From Bdellovibrio sp. (GTDB lineage: Bacteria; Bdellovibrionota; Bdellovibrionia; Bdellovibrionales; Bdellovibrionaceae): a DNA stretch of 28,536 nt. A model generated the notes under the pieces. That model searched no databases and was not told the origin of the DNA. It was given only the letters and a program-made list of their open reading frames with translations. The position numbers and the translations under genes were made by a program. The stretch is from positions 1-28,536 of the forward strand of contig JAHRXB010000120.1 of assembly GCA_019104905.1 (NCBI GenBank). The letters run 5' to 3'. Positions 15,561 through 23,032 of this stretch are shown here, in pieces (the first letter of the stretch is position 1; each line of letters opens with the position of its first letter).

Positions 15561-15588
15561 TAAACGGACCTCCCCTTCCAGCCGATAA
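15561..15588 (+). promoter_or_regulatory. FliA-like motif before the tadZ-tadA fusion
   Basis: TAAA and a perfect GCCGATAA are separated by 16 bases, the same spacing as the motif before flp. The -35 context (CGTAAACG) is poorer than usual. It overlaps a strong hairpin, so the motif could be coincidental. Confidence 0.35.
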
Positions 15589-15604
15589 AGGAAATGGAGG
15601 TCTG
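15565..15604 (+). promoter_or_regulatory. Hairpin that hides the tadZ-tadA ribosome site
   Basis: GACCTCC (15567-15573) pairs with GGAGGTC (15596-15602), extended by a G-T and a C-G pair outside. Inside, after a CC/AT bulge, TTCC pairs with GGAA, leaving a ten-base loop. The 3' arm is the Shine-Dalgarno sequence of the TTG start at 15607. The fold should limit initiation unless opened. Confidence 0.6.
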
Positions 15605-15606
15605 CA

Positions 15607-17826
15607 TTGGCTATTAATCCGAATTGTAATCTCATCGCGGTGGTTGGCGGTAAGGGCGGCGTTGGTAAGAGCGTCTTTGCGGCGAACTTTGCTTGTACCC
15701 TCATGACAGAACTGCGTGCACAAGTGCTCCTCATTGATGCTGACGGAAAAAGTGTCGGCGATCAAAACGTCATTATGGGGATCAAACCTCAAAAAACCCT
15801 CAAAGAACTCGCCAACTTCCAAGGCTCGTTAAACTCTCAACCTATGAACTCACTGGTCACCATGCACCAGTCAGGCCTTGCTTATCTTGGTGCGGTCCGA
15901 GGCCCCGAAGAATCTTTGAATATTTCTCCGGATCTTTTGGGAAAACTTTTAGAATTTTTCAGTCGCGCTTTCAAGTTTATCGTTGTCGATGTGGGAACTG
16001 ATTTGGGTCCTGCTCAGATGGCTGTTCTTCAGGAAGCCACGGCCATCATGATCGTCACCAGCCCTGAAGTTCTGGTAGTGACTCAAACTCAACGTTTGAT
16101 CAACGAACTTCTTTCGGCGACCTTTCCCAAGGACATGTTTCAGTTGGTCATCAATAAGGCTTCTCCGACGGGCTTATCACCTCAGACAATTTCAAACCAA
16201 CTGCAACTTCCCTTTTTAGGAATTATTCCGCAAGACGAAGCCACGTCGATGATGGCTTTGCAGAAGTACACTCCTTTTGTTCTTGCCGCACCGAAAGCAC
16301 CCGTCACGGCGGCTTATTATGACGTCGCTCGAAAATTGACCGGTGGAGTTCTGCAACGGCTGAAAACCCTTTCGCGCCCCAAGCCTGCGGCTCCTGCTGC
16401 AGACCCTGCGGCGGGTGGCAACGCCGCTTTACCTGTGGCCGGAATGGATGCGCGCACTCTGCTTAAAATTCGCGTGCATAACGAATTGATTCGCACTGTG
16501 GACCTTAAGAAGCTTTTGGTCGACACCAAACAAGATGAAAACAAAGAAAAAGAAGTTCGCGAAAAAACCAAAAGAGAAATCACCTTGATCGTAGATCGCG
16601 AAGCTCCAGACACCGCTCGCGAAGAGCGTTCCAAGATTATCAAGGAAGTACTGGAAGAGGCCTTGGGCTTAGGTCCCCTCGAAGATCTGCTTGCAGATTC
16701 GGATGTTTCAGAGATCATGGTCAATGGCTTTAAGAAAATCTTTATCGAAAAAAGTGGTAAGGTGCAGCTGAGCCCCGTGACATTTACTTCTAACGATCAC
16801 CTTCGTCGTATCATCGAACGGATCGTAACACCCCTGGGACGTCAGATTAATGACTCTACTCCGTACGTGGACGCTCGTTTAAAAGACGGCTCGCGTGTGA
16901 ACGCAGTGATTGAGCCCTTAGCCATTGACGGACCCGCTTTGACAATTCGTAAGTTTAAAAAGGGCGGTATCACACCAGAAAAATATATCAACTACGGAAG
17001 CGTCACCAAAAACATGATCGACTTTCTACGCATTTGCGTTGAAAACGGACTTAACGTTGTGATCTCCGGCGGTACTGGTTCTGGTAAAACCTCTCTGCTG
17101 AACATGCTTTCTACCTTTATTCCTTCCAATGAACGGGTCATTACTGTCGAGGACGCGGCCGAGTTGCAATTGCAACAAGAGCACGTCGTACGCCTTGAAA
17201 CACGCCCTCCTTCCATGGAGGGAAACAATGCCGTAAGCATCCGTGACCTTATTAAGAACGCCCTGCGTATGCGTCCTGACCGTATCATCGTGGGTGAGTG
17301 CCGTGACGGTGCCGCCTTGGATATGTTGCAGGCGATGAACACAGGTCACGATGGTTCGATGACGACGACTCACGCCAACAGTCCTCGCGAGTGTATTGCT
17401 CGTTTGGAAACACTTTGTATGATGTCAGGAATGGAACTTCCCGTGCGCGCCATTCGCGAACAGATTTCAGGAGCGGTGAATTTGATTGTTCAGATTTCTC
17501 GTCTTTCTGATGGGAGCCGTAAAATCCTTAGCATCACCGAAGTCGCGGGCATGCAAGGGGACGTTGTGACTTTGGCGGAAATTTTCCGCTTTAAAGAAAC
17601 CGGCTATGACAAAAATAGAAAGATTCAAGGAATCTTCCAGGCAACGGGAACAATTCCTAGCTTCATTCAAAAGCTCAGTGACAAAGGCGTCGTTATTCCT
17701 CGTGAAATCTTCGCCAATGATCCAAACACCAACTCGCCCGGAACACCTGCAGCGGGAGCCAAACCCCCGATTGCAGCCGCCATGCCTAAAATGCCTGGTG
17801 TCGGTCCGGTGAAAAAGTCGGGGTAA
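15607..17826 (+). CDS. tadA: TadZ(CpaE)-TadA(CpaF) fusion ATPase
   Basis: The 739-residue protein joins two normally separate Tad ATPases. Residues 1 to about 255 form a MinD/ParA-like TadZ/CpaE domain with deviant Walker A GGKGGVGKS (14-22), LLIDADG near 40-46 and a VVDVGTD strand; this protein places the machine at the cell pole in other bacteria. An Ala/Pro-rich linker (about 257-285) follows. The rest is the TadA/CpaF secretion ATPase with Walker A GGTGSGKTS (488-496), Walker B region RIIVGECRDGAALDMLQ (559-575) and the HANS histidine box after it. A Pro/Ala-rich tail closes it. The start is TTG, fixed by GGAGGT five bases upstream. TadB follows after three bases. No frameshift is visible at the junction. 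Confidence 0.92.
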   Translation: MAINPNCNLIAVVGGKGGVGKSVFAANFACTLMTELRAQVLLIDADGKSVGDQNVIMGIKPQKTLKELANFQGSLNSQPMNSLVTMHQSGLAYLGAVRGPEESLNISPDLLGKLLEFFSRAFKFIVVDVGTDLGPAQMAVLQEATAIMIVTSPEVLVVTQTQRLINELLSATFPKDMFQLVINKASPTGLSPQTISNQLQLPFLGIIPQDEATSMMALQKYTPFVLAAPKAPVTAAYYDVARKLTGGVLQRLKTLSRPKPAAPAADPAAGGNAALPVAGMDARTLLKIRVHNELIRTVDLKKLLVDTKQDENKEKEVREKTKREITLIVDREAPDTAREERSKIIKEVLEEALGLGPLEDLLADSDVSEIMVNGFKKIFIEKSGKVQLSPVTFTSNDHLRRIIERIVTPLGRQINDSTPYVDARLKDGSRVNAVIEPLAIDGPALTIRKFKKGGITPEKYINYGSVTKNMIDFLRICVENGLNVVISGGTGSGKTSLLNMLSTFIPSNERVITVEDAAELQLQQEHVVRLETRPPSMEGNNAVSIRDLIKNALRMRPDRIIVGECRDGAALDMLQAMNTGHDGSMTTTHANSPRECIARLETLCMMSGMELPVRAIREQISGAVNLIVQISRLSDGSRKILSITEVAGMQGDVVTLAEIFRFKETGYDKNRKIQGIFQATGTIPSFIQKLSDKGVVIPREIFANDPNTNSPGTPAAGAKPPIAAAMPKMPGVGPVKKSG

Positions 17827-17829
17827 CAC

Positions 17830-18705
17830 ATGAGCTTTCTCTTTAACGAATGGGTCATGATCCCTCTTTTTGGTATCTGCGTTTTTGTCCTTGTCATCCT
17901 TTGGGCCGATAAGGCGATTGCTTGGCTTCACAAGCGCAGCCTGGGGCAAAGAGATGAGGTCATCAAAATCCTTCGCTTGATGGGAATGGACGTCAACGAA
18001 AAGAAGATCACAATCCTAATCTTGTTGATGAGTTTCGGCGTCGGTGCCCTCGCCTTTTTGGCGTTTTGGCCCAATGTTCTTTTGGGGTTCTTTTTTGGTG
18101 CCTCCATCACGGTGGCGGGATGGCAGCTTCCGCTCCTATTGGTTCGAATGACTTATGAACAGCGCTGCACCAAGTTTGTCGATCAAATGGTGGATGGTCT
18201 CACGATCATGGCGAACGGAATCAAGGCTGGTTCAAATCCCCAAGAATCCATGAAACGTGTGGTTGAGATCATGGGAAACCCCATCAGCCAAGAGTTCTCA
18301 CAAGTCCTTTATCAAATGCAAGTTGGTGATAGTTTTGAAAGCGCGCTCAACGACTTAGGTAATCGCATTCCACGTCCTGACGTACAAATGTTCGTAACCT
18401 CTATCAACATCTTGAAAGAAACCGGCGGTAACTTGGCCGAAACTTTCCAGACCATCGTCATAACGATTCGCGAAAGACAAAAGGTAGAGAAAAAAATTCA
18501 GGCTCTCACCGCTCAGGGACTTATGCAGGGAATTATCGTCACTATGATTCCGTTCATCCTTATGGGCGTTTTCTTTATGGTGGATCCCGCTTTCATCAAG
18601 CCCATGTTTAACACAACCTTAGGTCTAGTGTTGTTGTTCGTGATGCTTGGCCTTCAAATAATCGGTGGCGTAATAATTAAAAAGATTGTTACCATTAAAG
18701 TGTAG
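17830..18705 (+). CDS. tadB: Tad pilus inner-membrane platform protein TadB
   Basis: TadB anchors the TadA ATPase to the membrane platform. The 291 residues have one N-terminal span (about 9-27), two further spans (about 58-105), a cytoplasmic T2SSF domain (about 110-235: DQMVDGLTIMANGIKAGSNP and the ILKETGGNLAETF motif) and two C-terminal spans (about 238-290). This is the TadB layout. Most Tad operons carry a homologous tadC next, but here the YD-repeat gene follows after 30 bases. Either one protein serves both roles or TadC lies elsewhere. The gene begins three bases after the fusion ATPase stop. Confidence 0.9.
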   Translation: MSFLFNEWVMIPLFGICVFVLVILWADKAIAWLHKRSLGQRDEVIKILRLMGMDVNEKKITILILLMSFGVGALAFLAFWPNVLLGFFFGASITVAGWQLPLLLVRMTYEQRCTKFVDQMVDGLTIMANGIKAGSNPQESMKRVVEIMGNPISQEFSQVLYQMQVGDSFESALNDLGNRIPRPDVQMFVTSINILKETGGNLAETFQTIVITIRERQKVEKKIQALTAQGLMQGIIVTMIPFILMGVFFMVDPAFIKPMFNTTLGLVLLFVMLGLQIIGGVIIKKIVTIKV

Positions 18706-18735
18706 TTTGTCAGTTTCAAGGAAGAGGTATTGATA

Positions 18736-20388
18736 ATGAAGAAAGCAATTTTGGCGTTCGCTTTTCTTTTTTCAGCACAAGCGTTTGCTCTTGTGGATAT
18801 GAAAAATGCCAACTACTCAAATACATGGATTGACATGGATGTTCCCGGAAGTGGTTACGATCTGAAGATCGTGCGCACTTATAACAGCCGTTCTCTTTTC
18901 AATGGAATGTTCGGATTCGGATGGTGTTCTGATTTCGAAACCTCCATGGAGGTCAACGCCGAAGGAAACATCAAAGTAAAAGAGTGCGGCGGTGGTCTGG
19001 AAGTGACGTTCTCTCCTCGCGAGGTGACTCGCAAAGAGGTGGAAGGAACAATCGCTCAAATCATTAACAAGATGAAGGCCGAAAAGAAAGTGGGATTGAC
19101 AGAGACTTATCTGAACAATCTTAAAACTCAACTTCTTGAGGATGACAGCCTTCGCTCTGAATATGCTTCGCAATACGGCATTTCCGTGCCCGTTCGCGAG
19201 GGCACAAAGTTCTATGCCAATGGTCGCGAGGTTGAGCATTTTATCTTCAACAAAACTTACTACACGCGCAATCTTCCCGATGGCAGTGCCCAGCGCTTTA
19301 GCCCTCAGGGCAAGATGACTCATATTTACGACAAGAACGGGAACTTCTTAAAGTTTGAGTATGACAAAGACGTGATTGCCTCCATTCAAGACAATAACGG
19401 CCGTCGTTTGAGTTTCAAATACTATCAAAATAAAAAAGTGAAATCCATCGTCGGACCCAACGGTTTGATGGCTGAATATAAGTTCGCAAATCTGGACGAT
19501 CTTTCTTTGGTTAAAAACGCTTGGTTGAAAACCTATACCTATGAATACGATGAGCTTCACAATCTGACTAAAGCCACCTGGCCAGATAAAACTTTTATCG
19601 CCATCAAGTACGATAAAAAGAATGACTGGGTCGTGGCCTTTGCAAACCGCGAAAAGTGCCTTGAGTCGTACAAATATGAATTCTCTCCCAATGATCCTAA
19701 GAACCACTACTGGTCATCTGTGAAGAAGACTTGTGGCAAAGAGGTGATGGCTGAAAATAAATACGAGTTCTGGCATCAACAACGTGCCGATGGTCAGTAC
19801 TATCTGCAAAGAGTGATGACCACGGAGGGTGGCAACGTCACTGACATCACTTACCATGAGGTGTTTGGAAAGCCTGTCTCTATTCGTCGTAACGCCGATC
19901 GCGTGTCTTACGAGTACTATCCCGATGGACTTGTGAAGGTCAAAGCCGCTCCGAACTTAAGAATGGCGTTTGAGTACGATCCTAAAGTCAAAAAGGTCAG
20001 CGCCGTCAGCAGTACTTTCTTCAACGAAAAAGGACAGAAAGTCTCAGTTAAAACAACTCAGTTTAAGTACGACGGAAAAGGAAATCTTGCTTTCGCACAA
20101 AACAGTGATGGCCAAAAGATTAATATGACCTACGACAATCGAGGACGTATTGCCACAATCACCGATCAAGCCAAAAAGGTTGTGAAAATTGAATACGAAG
20201 AACGCTATGGCAAGCCTTCTGTTGTCACCCGCCCAGGATTGGGAACCATCGTTGTTAGCTATAAGCCAAACGGAGAAATCAACAAAGTGGACAGTAAAGA
20301 AGGTCCTTCCGTCGCAATGCAAGTTGCAAGTACATTCAACAACCTGCTAGATATCATTGCCCCCGCAACTGCGGAACTATATCTATAA
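18736..20388 (+). CDS. Secreted YD/RHS-repeat protein, Bd0109-like
   Basis: The ATG at 18736 follows AAGGAAGAGG at eight bases and gives 550 residues, better than a TTG two codons earlier. A signal peptide (1-18, ending AFA) is followed by an RHS N-terminal region (YDLKIVRTYNS, then GFGWCSDFE) and about ten YD-type repeats through residue 520, such as YDKNGNFLKFEYD and NNGRRLSFKYY. There is no variable toxin tail as in polymorphic RHS toxins. It resembles Bd0109, the YD-repeat cell-wall-associated protein of the B. bacteriovorus hit region, which has been reported to interact with Bd0108. Position right after the Tad genes and 16 bases before the Hit protein supports that match. Role: envelope or periplasmic scaffold affecting growth-mode signalling (inferred). 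Confidence 0.85.
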   Translation: MKKAILAFAFLFSAQAFALVDMKNANYSNTWIDMDVPGSGYDLKIVRTYNSRSLFNGMFGFGWCSDFETSMEVNAEGNIKVKECGGGLEVTFSPREVTRKEVEGTIAQIINKMKAEKKVGLTETYLNNLKTQLLEDDSLRSEYASQYGISVPVREGTKFYANGREVEHFIFNKTYYTRNLPDGSAQRFSPQGKMTHIYDKNGNFLKFEYDKDVIASIQDNNGRRLSFKYYQNKKVKSIVGPNGLMAEYKFANLDDLSLVKNAWLKTYTYEYDELHNLTKATWPDKTFIAIKYDKKNDWVVAFANREKCLESYKYEFSPNDPKNHYWSSVKKTCGKEVMAENKYEFWHQQRADGQYYLQRVMTTEGGNVTDITYHEVFGKPVSIRRNADRVSYEYYPDGLVKVKAAPNLRMAFEYDPKVKKVSAVSSTFFNEKGQKVSVKTTQFKYDGKGNLAFAQNSDGQKINMTYDNRGRIATITDQAKKVVKIEYEERYGKPSVVTRPGLGTIVVSYKPNGEINKVDSKEGPSVAMQVASTFNNLLDIIAPATAELYL

Positions 20389-20404
20389 AGGAGAAGGTGA
20401 ATTT

Positions 20405-20698
20405 ATGAAAAGACTTTTAGCTCTTTCCATTTTGATGGCTCTCGGTTTTTCCGCAGTAGGCACCTCCTCCTGGGCTCAGGACGGTGACTCCAAAAGAACA
20501 GTAAATCCGGGCGAAGACCCTAATGAGGCCCAATCTACAAAGCCCTATGAGGCTGACGTCGCGGCACCTGGAATTTGTCCAGAATGTTTAGCGCGGATGA
20601 AGCACACTCGCTTGGGAGATGATACTACTTTCAGACCCAAAGGTTCTGGAACTGACGTGGGCGGCGCCAAAGAGACGGTTAAAGAGGGTACTCGTTAA
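20405..20698 (+). CDS. hit: Small secreted host-interaction protein, Hit (Bd0108)-like
   Basis: The ATG after AAGGAGAAGG gives 97 residues; Bd0108 of B. bacteriovorus is about 101. A signal peptide ends SWA/Q (cut after residue 24), leaving about 73 residues rich in Gly, Asp, Thr and Lys with little predicted structure. The mature part has a CPEC pair (C58, C61), which could bind metal or form a disulphide. In B. bacteriovorus, mutations in this gene are found in many host-independent strains. Identification rests on size, export, disorder and on the neighbouring YD-repeat gene and Tad cluster, since the sequence itself was not aligned. Two short direct repeats inside the gene are in frame. 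An intrinsic terminator follows. Confidence 0.78.
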   Translation: MKRLLALSILMALGFSAVGTSSWAQDGDSKRTVNPGEDPNEAQSTKPYEADVAAPGICPECLARMKHTRLGDDTTFRPKGSGTDVGGAKETVKEGTR

Positions 20699-20730
20699 AC
20701 CTGTCTAAAGATTTGTCACACGATAACCTA

Positions 20731-20766
20731 AAAGGGGCTTTGGACATCCAAAGCCCTTTTATTTTC
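20731..20766 (+). terminator. Intrinsic terminator of the pilus-hit transcript
   Basis: GGGCTTTGG and CCAAAGCCC pair across a four-base loop ACAT, with A-run and T-run outside and TTTTATTTT after the stem. A strong Rho-independent terminator 33 bases after the hit stop. Confidence 0.9.
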
Positions 20767-20819
20767 CCCTGAAATCTCCCTAAGTTCCCTCTTAATGTAT
20801 CAAAATAAAACACCCCCCC

Positions 20820-20835
20820 TGGCATGAGCGATGCA
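20820..20835 (+). promoter_or_regulatory. Sigma-54-like promoter of the small secreted peptide gene
   Basis: TGGCATG, four bases, then ATGCA: GG and GC are 12 bases apart, the exact sigma-54 (-24/-12) spacing. It differs from TGGCACG-N4-TTGCA at two positions. The start site would fall near 20846, leaving a leader of about 44 bases with AAAGGAG. Confidence 0.5.
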
Positions 20836-20889
20836 ATAGATCTCCTGTGAGTATTTATATTTTTATTACTCTCTTTAAAGGAGTTTTAC

Positions 20890-21087
20890 ATGACTAAAAT
20901 ATTGAAAGCGGCTGCCACATTGTCGGTTATTACATTTACATCTTTCGCAATGGCAAACCCGAAGTGCTCTCATCGAGTTGTTTCTTCTACAAATGATCTC
21001 TTTAAAAACACCAACCCCGTAAAAGTACAGGTTGCTAAAAACACGACGCAAACTGGTCAGTCAAAACTTAAATCCGGCGTTCGCTAG
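20890..21087 (+). CDS. Small secreted peptide, unknown
   Basis: A 65-residue product with a clear signal peptide (1-22, ending AMA before N), so about 43 residues are exported. The mature part has one Cys, many Thr, Asn, Lys and Val, and ends KLKSGVR. AAAGGAG is six bases before the ATG, and a sigma-54-like promoter and a strong terminator bracket it as a single-gene unit. The Hit protein next door also ends with a Lys-x-Gly-x-Arg tail, but the rest does not align. I do not recognise the family. The setting suggests a regulated secreted factor. Confidence 0.75.
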   Translation: MTKILKAAATLSVITFTSFAMANPKCSHRVVSSTNDLFKNTNPVKVQVAKNTTQTGQSKLKSGVR

Positions 21088-21116
21088 ATCGAGCCCGAAA
21101 ACACAAGCCCCCAAAA

Positions 21117-21156
21117 GGGAGAGCGACATCCCCCCAGTTGCTCTCCCATTTCCTTT
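21117..21156. terminator. Strong bidirectional terminator
   Basis: An 11-base stem (GGGAGAGCGAC with GTTGCTCTCCC, one G-T pair) with a nine-base loop. T-rich tails follow on both strands (ATTTCCTTTT on plus, TTTTGG on minus). It ends the small secreted peptide gene and the convergent receiver/membrane-protein pair. Confidence 0.85.
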
Positions 21157-21169
21157 TGAAAAACAACCT

Positions 21170-21430
21170 TTAGCGGATCGCCTTTTCGTGGGCGCCTTCT
21201 TGGAAACCATCCACAGTGCTGGCTACGCCATCCTTCAAGGTTTGCCCAAGATTGCGAATCGCCATAGCCCCGCCGGCCGCGGCACTTTGAATATATTGAG
21301 AGACCGTTGATCTTTGCAGCCATCGAAACGAATGCGCTTCAATGGAAGCTCCACCGACCTTCACTTGCATAAGCACAATCAAAAGCGCTGTGAAACAAAA
21401 GCACTTTAGTACAAATTTAAGTTCTTCCAT
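21170..21430 (-). CDS. Small membrane-anchored protein, unknown
   Basis: The 86-residue protein has an N-terminal hydrophobic segment (about 6-25, with two Cys) that could be an anchor or signal peptide, and a 60-residue polar part with small-residue stretches (SAAAGGAMAIRNLGQTLKDG) likely to form an amphipathic helix. AGGAG lies nine bases before the ATG, inside the end of the CheY-like gene, which it overlaps by 14 bases. Translational coupling suggests a shared task. No family recognised. Confidence 0.65.
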   Translation of the reverse strand: MEELKFVLKCFCFTALLIVLMQVKVGGASIEAHSFRWLQRSTVSQYIQSAAAGGAMAIRNLGQTLKDGVASTVDGFQEGAHEKAIR

Positions 21431-21809
21431 GAGTGGATTCTCCTAGATGCGGTAATACTTTAAAGATGGCGTTGATAATTTGTTCTTTGCTAAATGGCTT
21501 CGTGACGTAGTCATCAAATCCGGACTCCAGAGCTTTCTGCACCAGAACCTCTTGATCTATTGTCGAACACCCGATGATTTTAATTTCAGGGTGAAGCTCC
21601 TTAAGAATTTTGGCGGTTTCAATCCCATTACGAAGAGGCATCACCATATCTAAAAATACAAGCTCGGGCAGTGTAGACTGAATAAGAGAAATACCCTCGT
21701 CCCCATTGGCCGCTTCGCCGACACACGTGCCACCCGCAGAAGTCACAATGTTCTTCACCAGTTCACGCAAAAATGCAGCATCGTCAATGATGGCAAAACG
21801 TATGTTCAT
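21417..21809 (-). CDS. Single-domain response regulator, CheY-like
   Basis: The 130 residues are one receiver domain with the acidic pair D9/D10, phosphorylation site D54 in LVFLDMVMP, the switch Ser/Thr at 82-83 (GCSTID) and K104 in YVTKPF. There is no output domain, so it acts by protein contact, as CheY does at the flagellar motor, or as a phosphorelay carrier. No histidine kinase is in the window. The ATG has no good ribosome site; TATACT ends seven bases upstream, so the message may be leaderless. It overlaps the small membrane protein gene downstream. Confidence 0.9.
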   Translation of the reverse strand: MNIRFAIIDDAAFLRELVKNIVTSAGGTCVGEAANGDEGISLIQSTLPELVFLDMVMPLRNGIETAKILKELHPEIKIIGCSTIDQEVLVQKALESGFDDYVTKPFSKEQIINAIFKVLPHLGESTHGRT

Positions 21810-21816
21810 ACGCTTT

Positions 21817-21822
21817 AGTATA
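21817..21822 (-). promoter_or_regulatory. Candidate -10 box of the receiver gene
   Basis: TATACT on the minus strand ends seven bases before the ATG. No good -35 is seen at 17 bases. If used, the transcript would start at or next to the A of the ATG. Confidence 0.3.
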
Positions 21823-21852
21823 GGATTTATAGAAACTTTTGATTAGCGGATT

Positions 21853-23001
21853 TTAGTGGCCCCAACGATAGCCTAGGGAGAACATGTACAACGAATTTGT
21901 CACGCTCACGTTCGACGGCGTTGATCCTGTACTTGGGTCTGGAAGGCCGGCAGCGCCATCAAAGACATTGCGTTCAGCACTGAGACCTAGATTCCAAATC
22001 ATCTGACCTTCGCGAGTAAACTTCCACTCGCCCCCCAGATCAAGGCCAATGCGGATGCTTTCCTCGGGGGACCCAGAACTGATTGCTACGCCCGTCGCTG
22101 ATTCCGTATGCTGCAAACGGGGGAAGAAGGTTCCACCCACCACCCAAGAATAGTTTGCCGATGTCGGAATACGTGCTTTGAGACCCATTCCAAACCCTTG
22201 AGACTTCAAACGCGCCCGTGAGGTGTTATCACTAGGAACAGTCATCTTGTTATCGCTATAAAGCACCGAAAACTCCACAGAGCTCGATTTTCGTGAAACC
22301 CCAAAGAACTTTCTAAAGTTCACTCCCAAGTCTACGAATTCATACTTTGCAGGGATTCGCGATTTGTCGGCAGCCAAAGAGTCCACATCCGCAGCCAGAG
22401 AAAACATAATCTGTCCGCTCACACCGATCAGCGGCGTGAACCAAACATTCGATTTGATCTTTAAGGCATTAAAAAAACTTTGATAGTCTCTAAAGGAGTA
22501 GTTGGACTGCGAATCCGTATAGGACACAACGGGTGTCAGATCAATTTCCACTCGGTTGTTTCTGATATCATCAGGATGTATCTGTTCGCGATAGAAGTCG
22601 TAGATCTTTTCAGCCTTACTTGAAAAAAGACTTTCTGCTTGCTCGCTGATCGTGGGTTCCTGGACCTCAACCTCGACCTCTTTAGGAGCCGGCACTGCGG
22701 CAGCCTTTTCAGCTTCTTGCTTTTTCTCTTCTGCCAACTTTTTTTGTTCTTCCTCTTTACGAACTTTTTCCTCGGCGGCAAGCTCACTGGCCTTCAAGGT
22801 TCGGACCTTAAGACCATCTGAATCCGTCACAACAGCGCCGGCCTCGCCCTCAGAAGCAGGATGACGTCCCTTCGTAGGAACTTTAGACTTGCGAACCTCG
22901 TAGCGGCCCGAGGAAAACCCCTCAAGACCTGTCTGCGCAAAGGTCGGAAGACTCAAAGTCATTAAAGCTGCAACAATCAAAAAAGAAAGAGACGACGTCA
23001 T
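21853..23001 (-). CDS. Exported protein with charged linker and probable beta-barrel
   Basis: The 382 residues begin with a signal peptide (1-22, ending TFA before Q). A Lys/Glu/Ala-rich stretch (about 70-105, with EEKVRKEEEQKKLAEEKK) likely forms a helix or coiled coil and may cross the periplasm or touch peptidoglycan. From about 150 to the end, alternating polar and hydrophobic strands with aromatic ends (VEIDLTPVVSYTD, IWNLGLSAERNVF, MFSLGYRWGH) suggest an outer-membrane barrel of about 10-12 strands. The last residue is His rather than the usual aromatic, with Trp two before. The ATG has only a weak site. It is divergent from another envelope gene across 77 bases. Family not recognised. 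Confidence 0.7.
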   Translation of the reverse strand: MTSSLSFLIVAALMTLSLPTFAQTGLEGFSSGRYEVRKSKVPTKGRHPASEGEAGAVVTDSDGLKVRTLKASELAAEEKVRKEEEQKKLAEEKKQEAEKAAAVPAPKEVEVEVQEPTISEQAESLFSSKAEKIYDFYREQIHPDDIRNNRVEIDLTPVVSYTDSQSNYSFRDYQSFFNALKIKSNVWFTPLIGVSGQIMFSLAADVDSLAADKSRIPAKYEFVDLGVNFRKFFGVSRKSSSVEFSVLYSDNKMTVPSDNTSRARLKSQGFGMGLKARIPTSANYSWVVGGTFFPRLQHTESATGVAISSGSPEESIRIGLDLGGEWKFTREGQMIWNLGLSAERNVFDGAAGLPDPSTGSTPSNVSVTNSLYMFSLGYRWGH

Positions 23002-23032
23002 AAGAATTCTTTCGGCTCTCGGTCCGAATTAC

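Noticed and set aside
17904..17911. GCCGATAA inside tadB as a further FliA site
   Set aside because: It is coding sequence and no TAAA lies at 15-16 bases upstream.
20357..20404. An earlier start for the hit gene
   Set aside because: It overlaps the YD-repeat gene and would bury the signal peptide; AAGGAGAAGG fixes the start at 20405.
11067..20710. The 14-mer AAACCTGTCTAAAG at 11067-11080 and 20697-20710, flanking the pilus-hit run
   Set aside because: One or two 14-base matches are expected by chance in a window this size, and neither copy has proper FliA -10 spacing.
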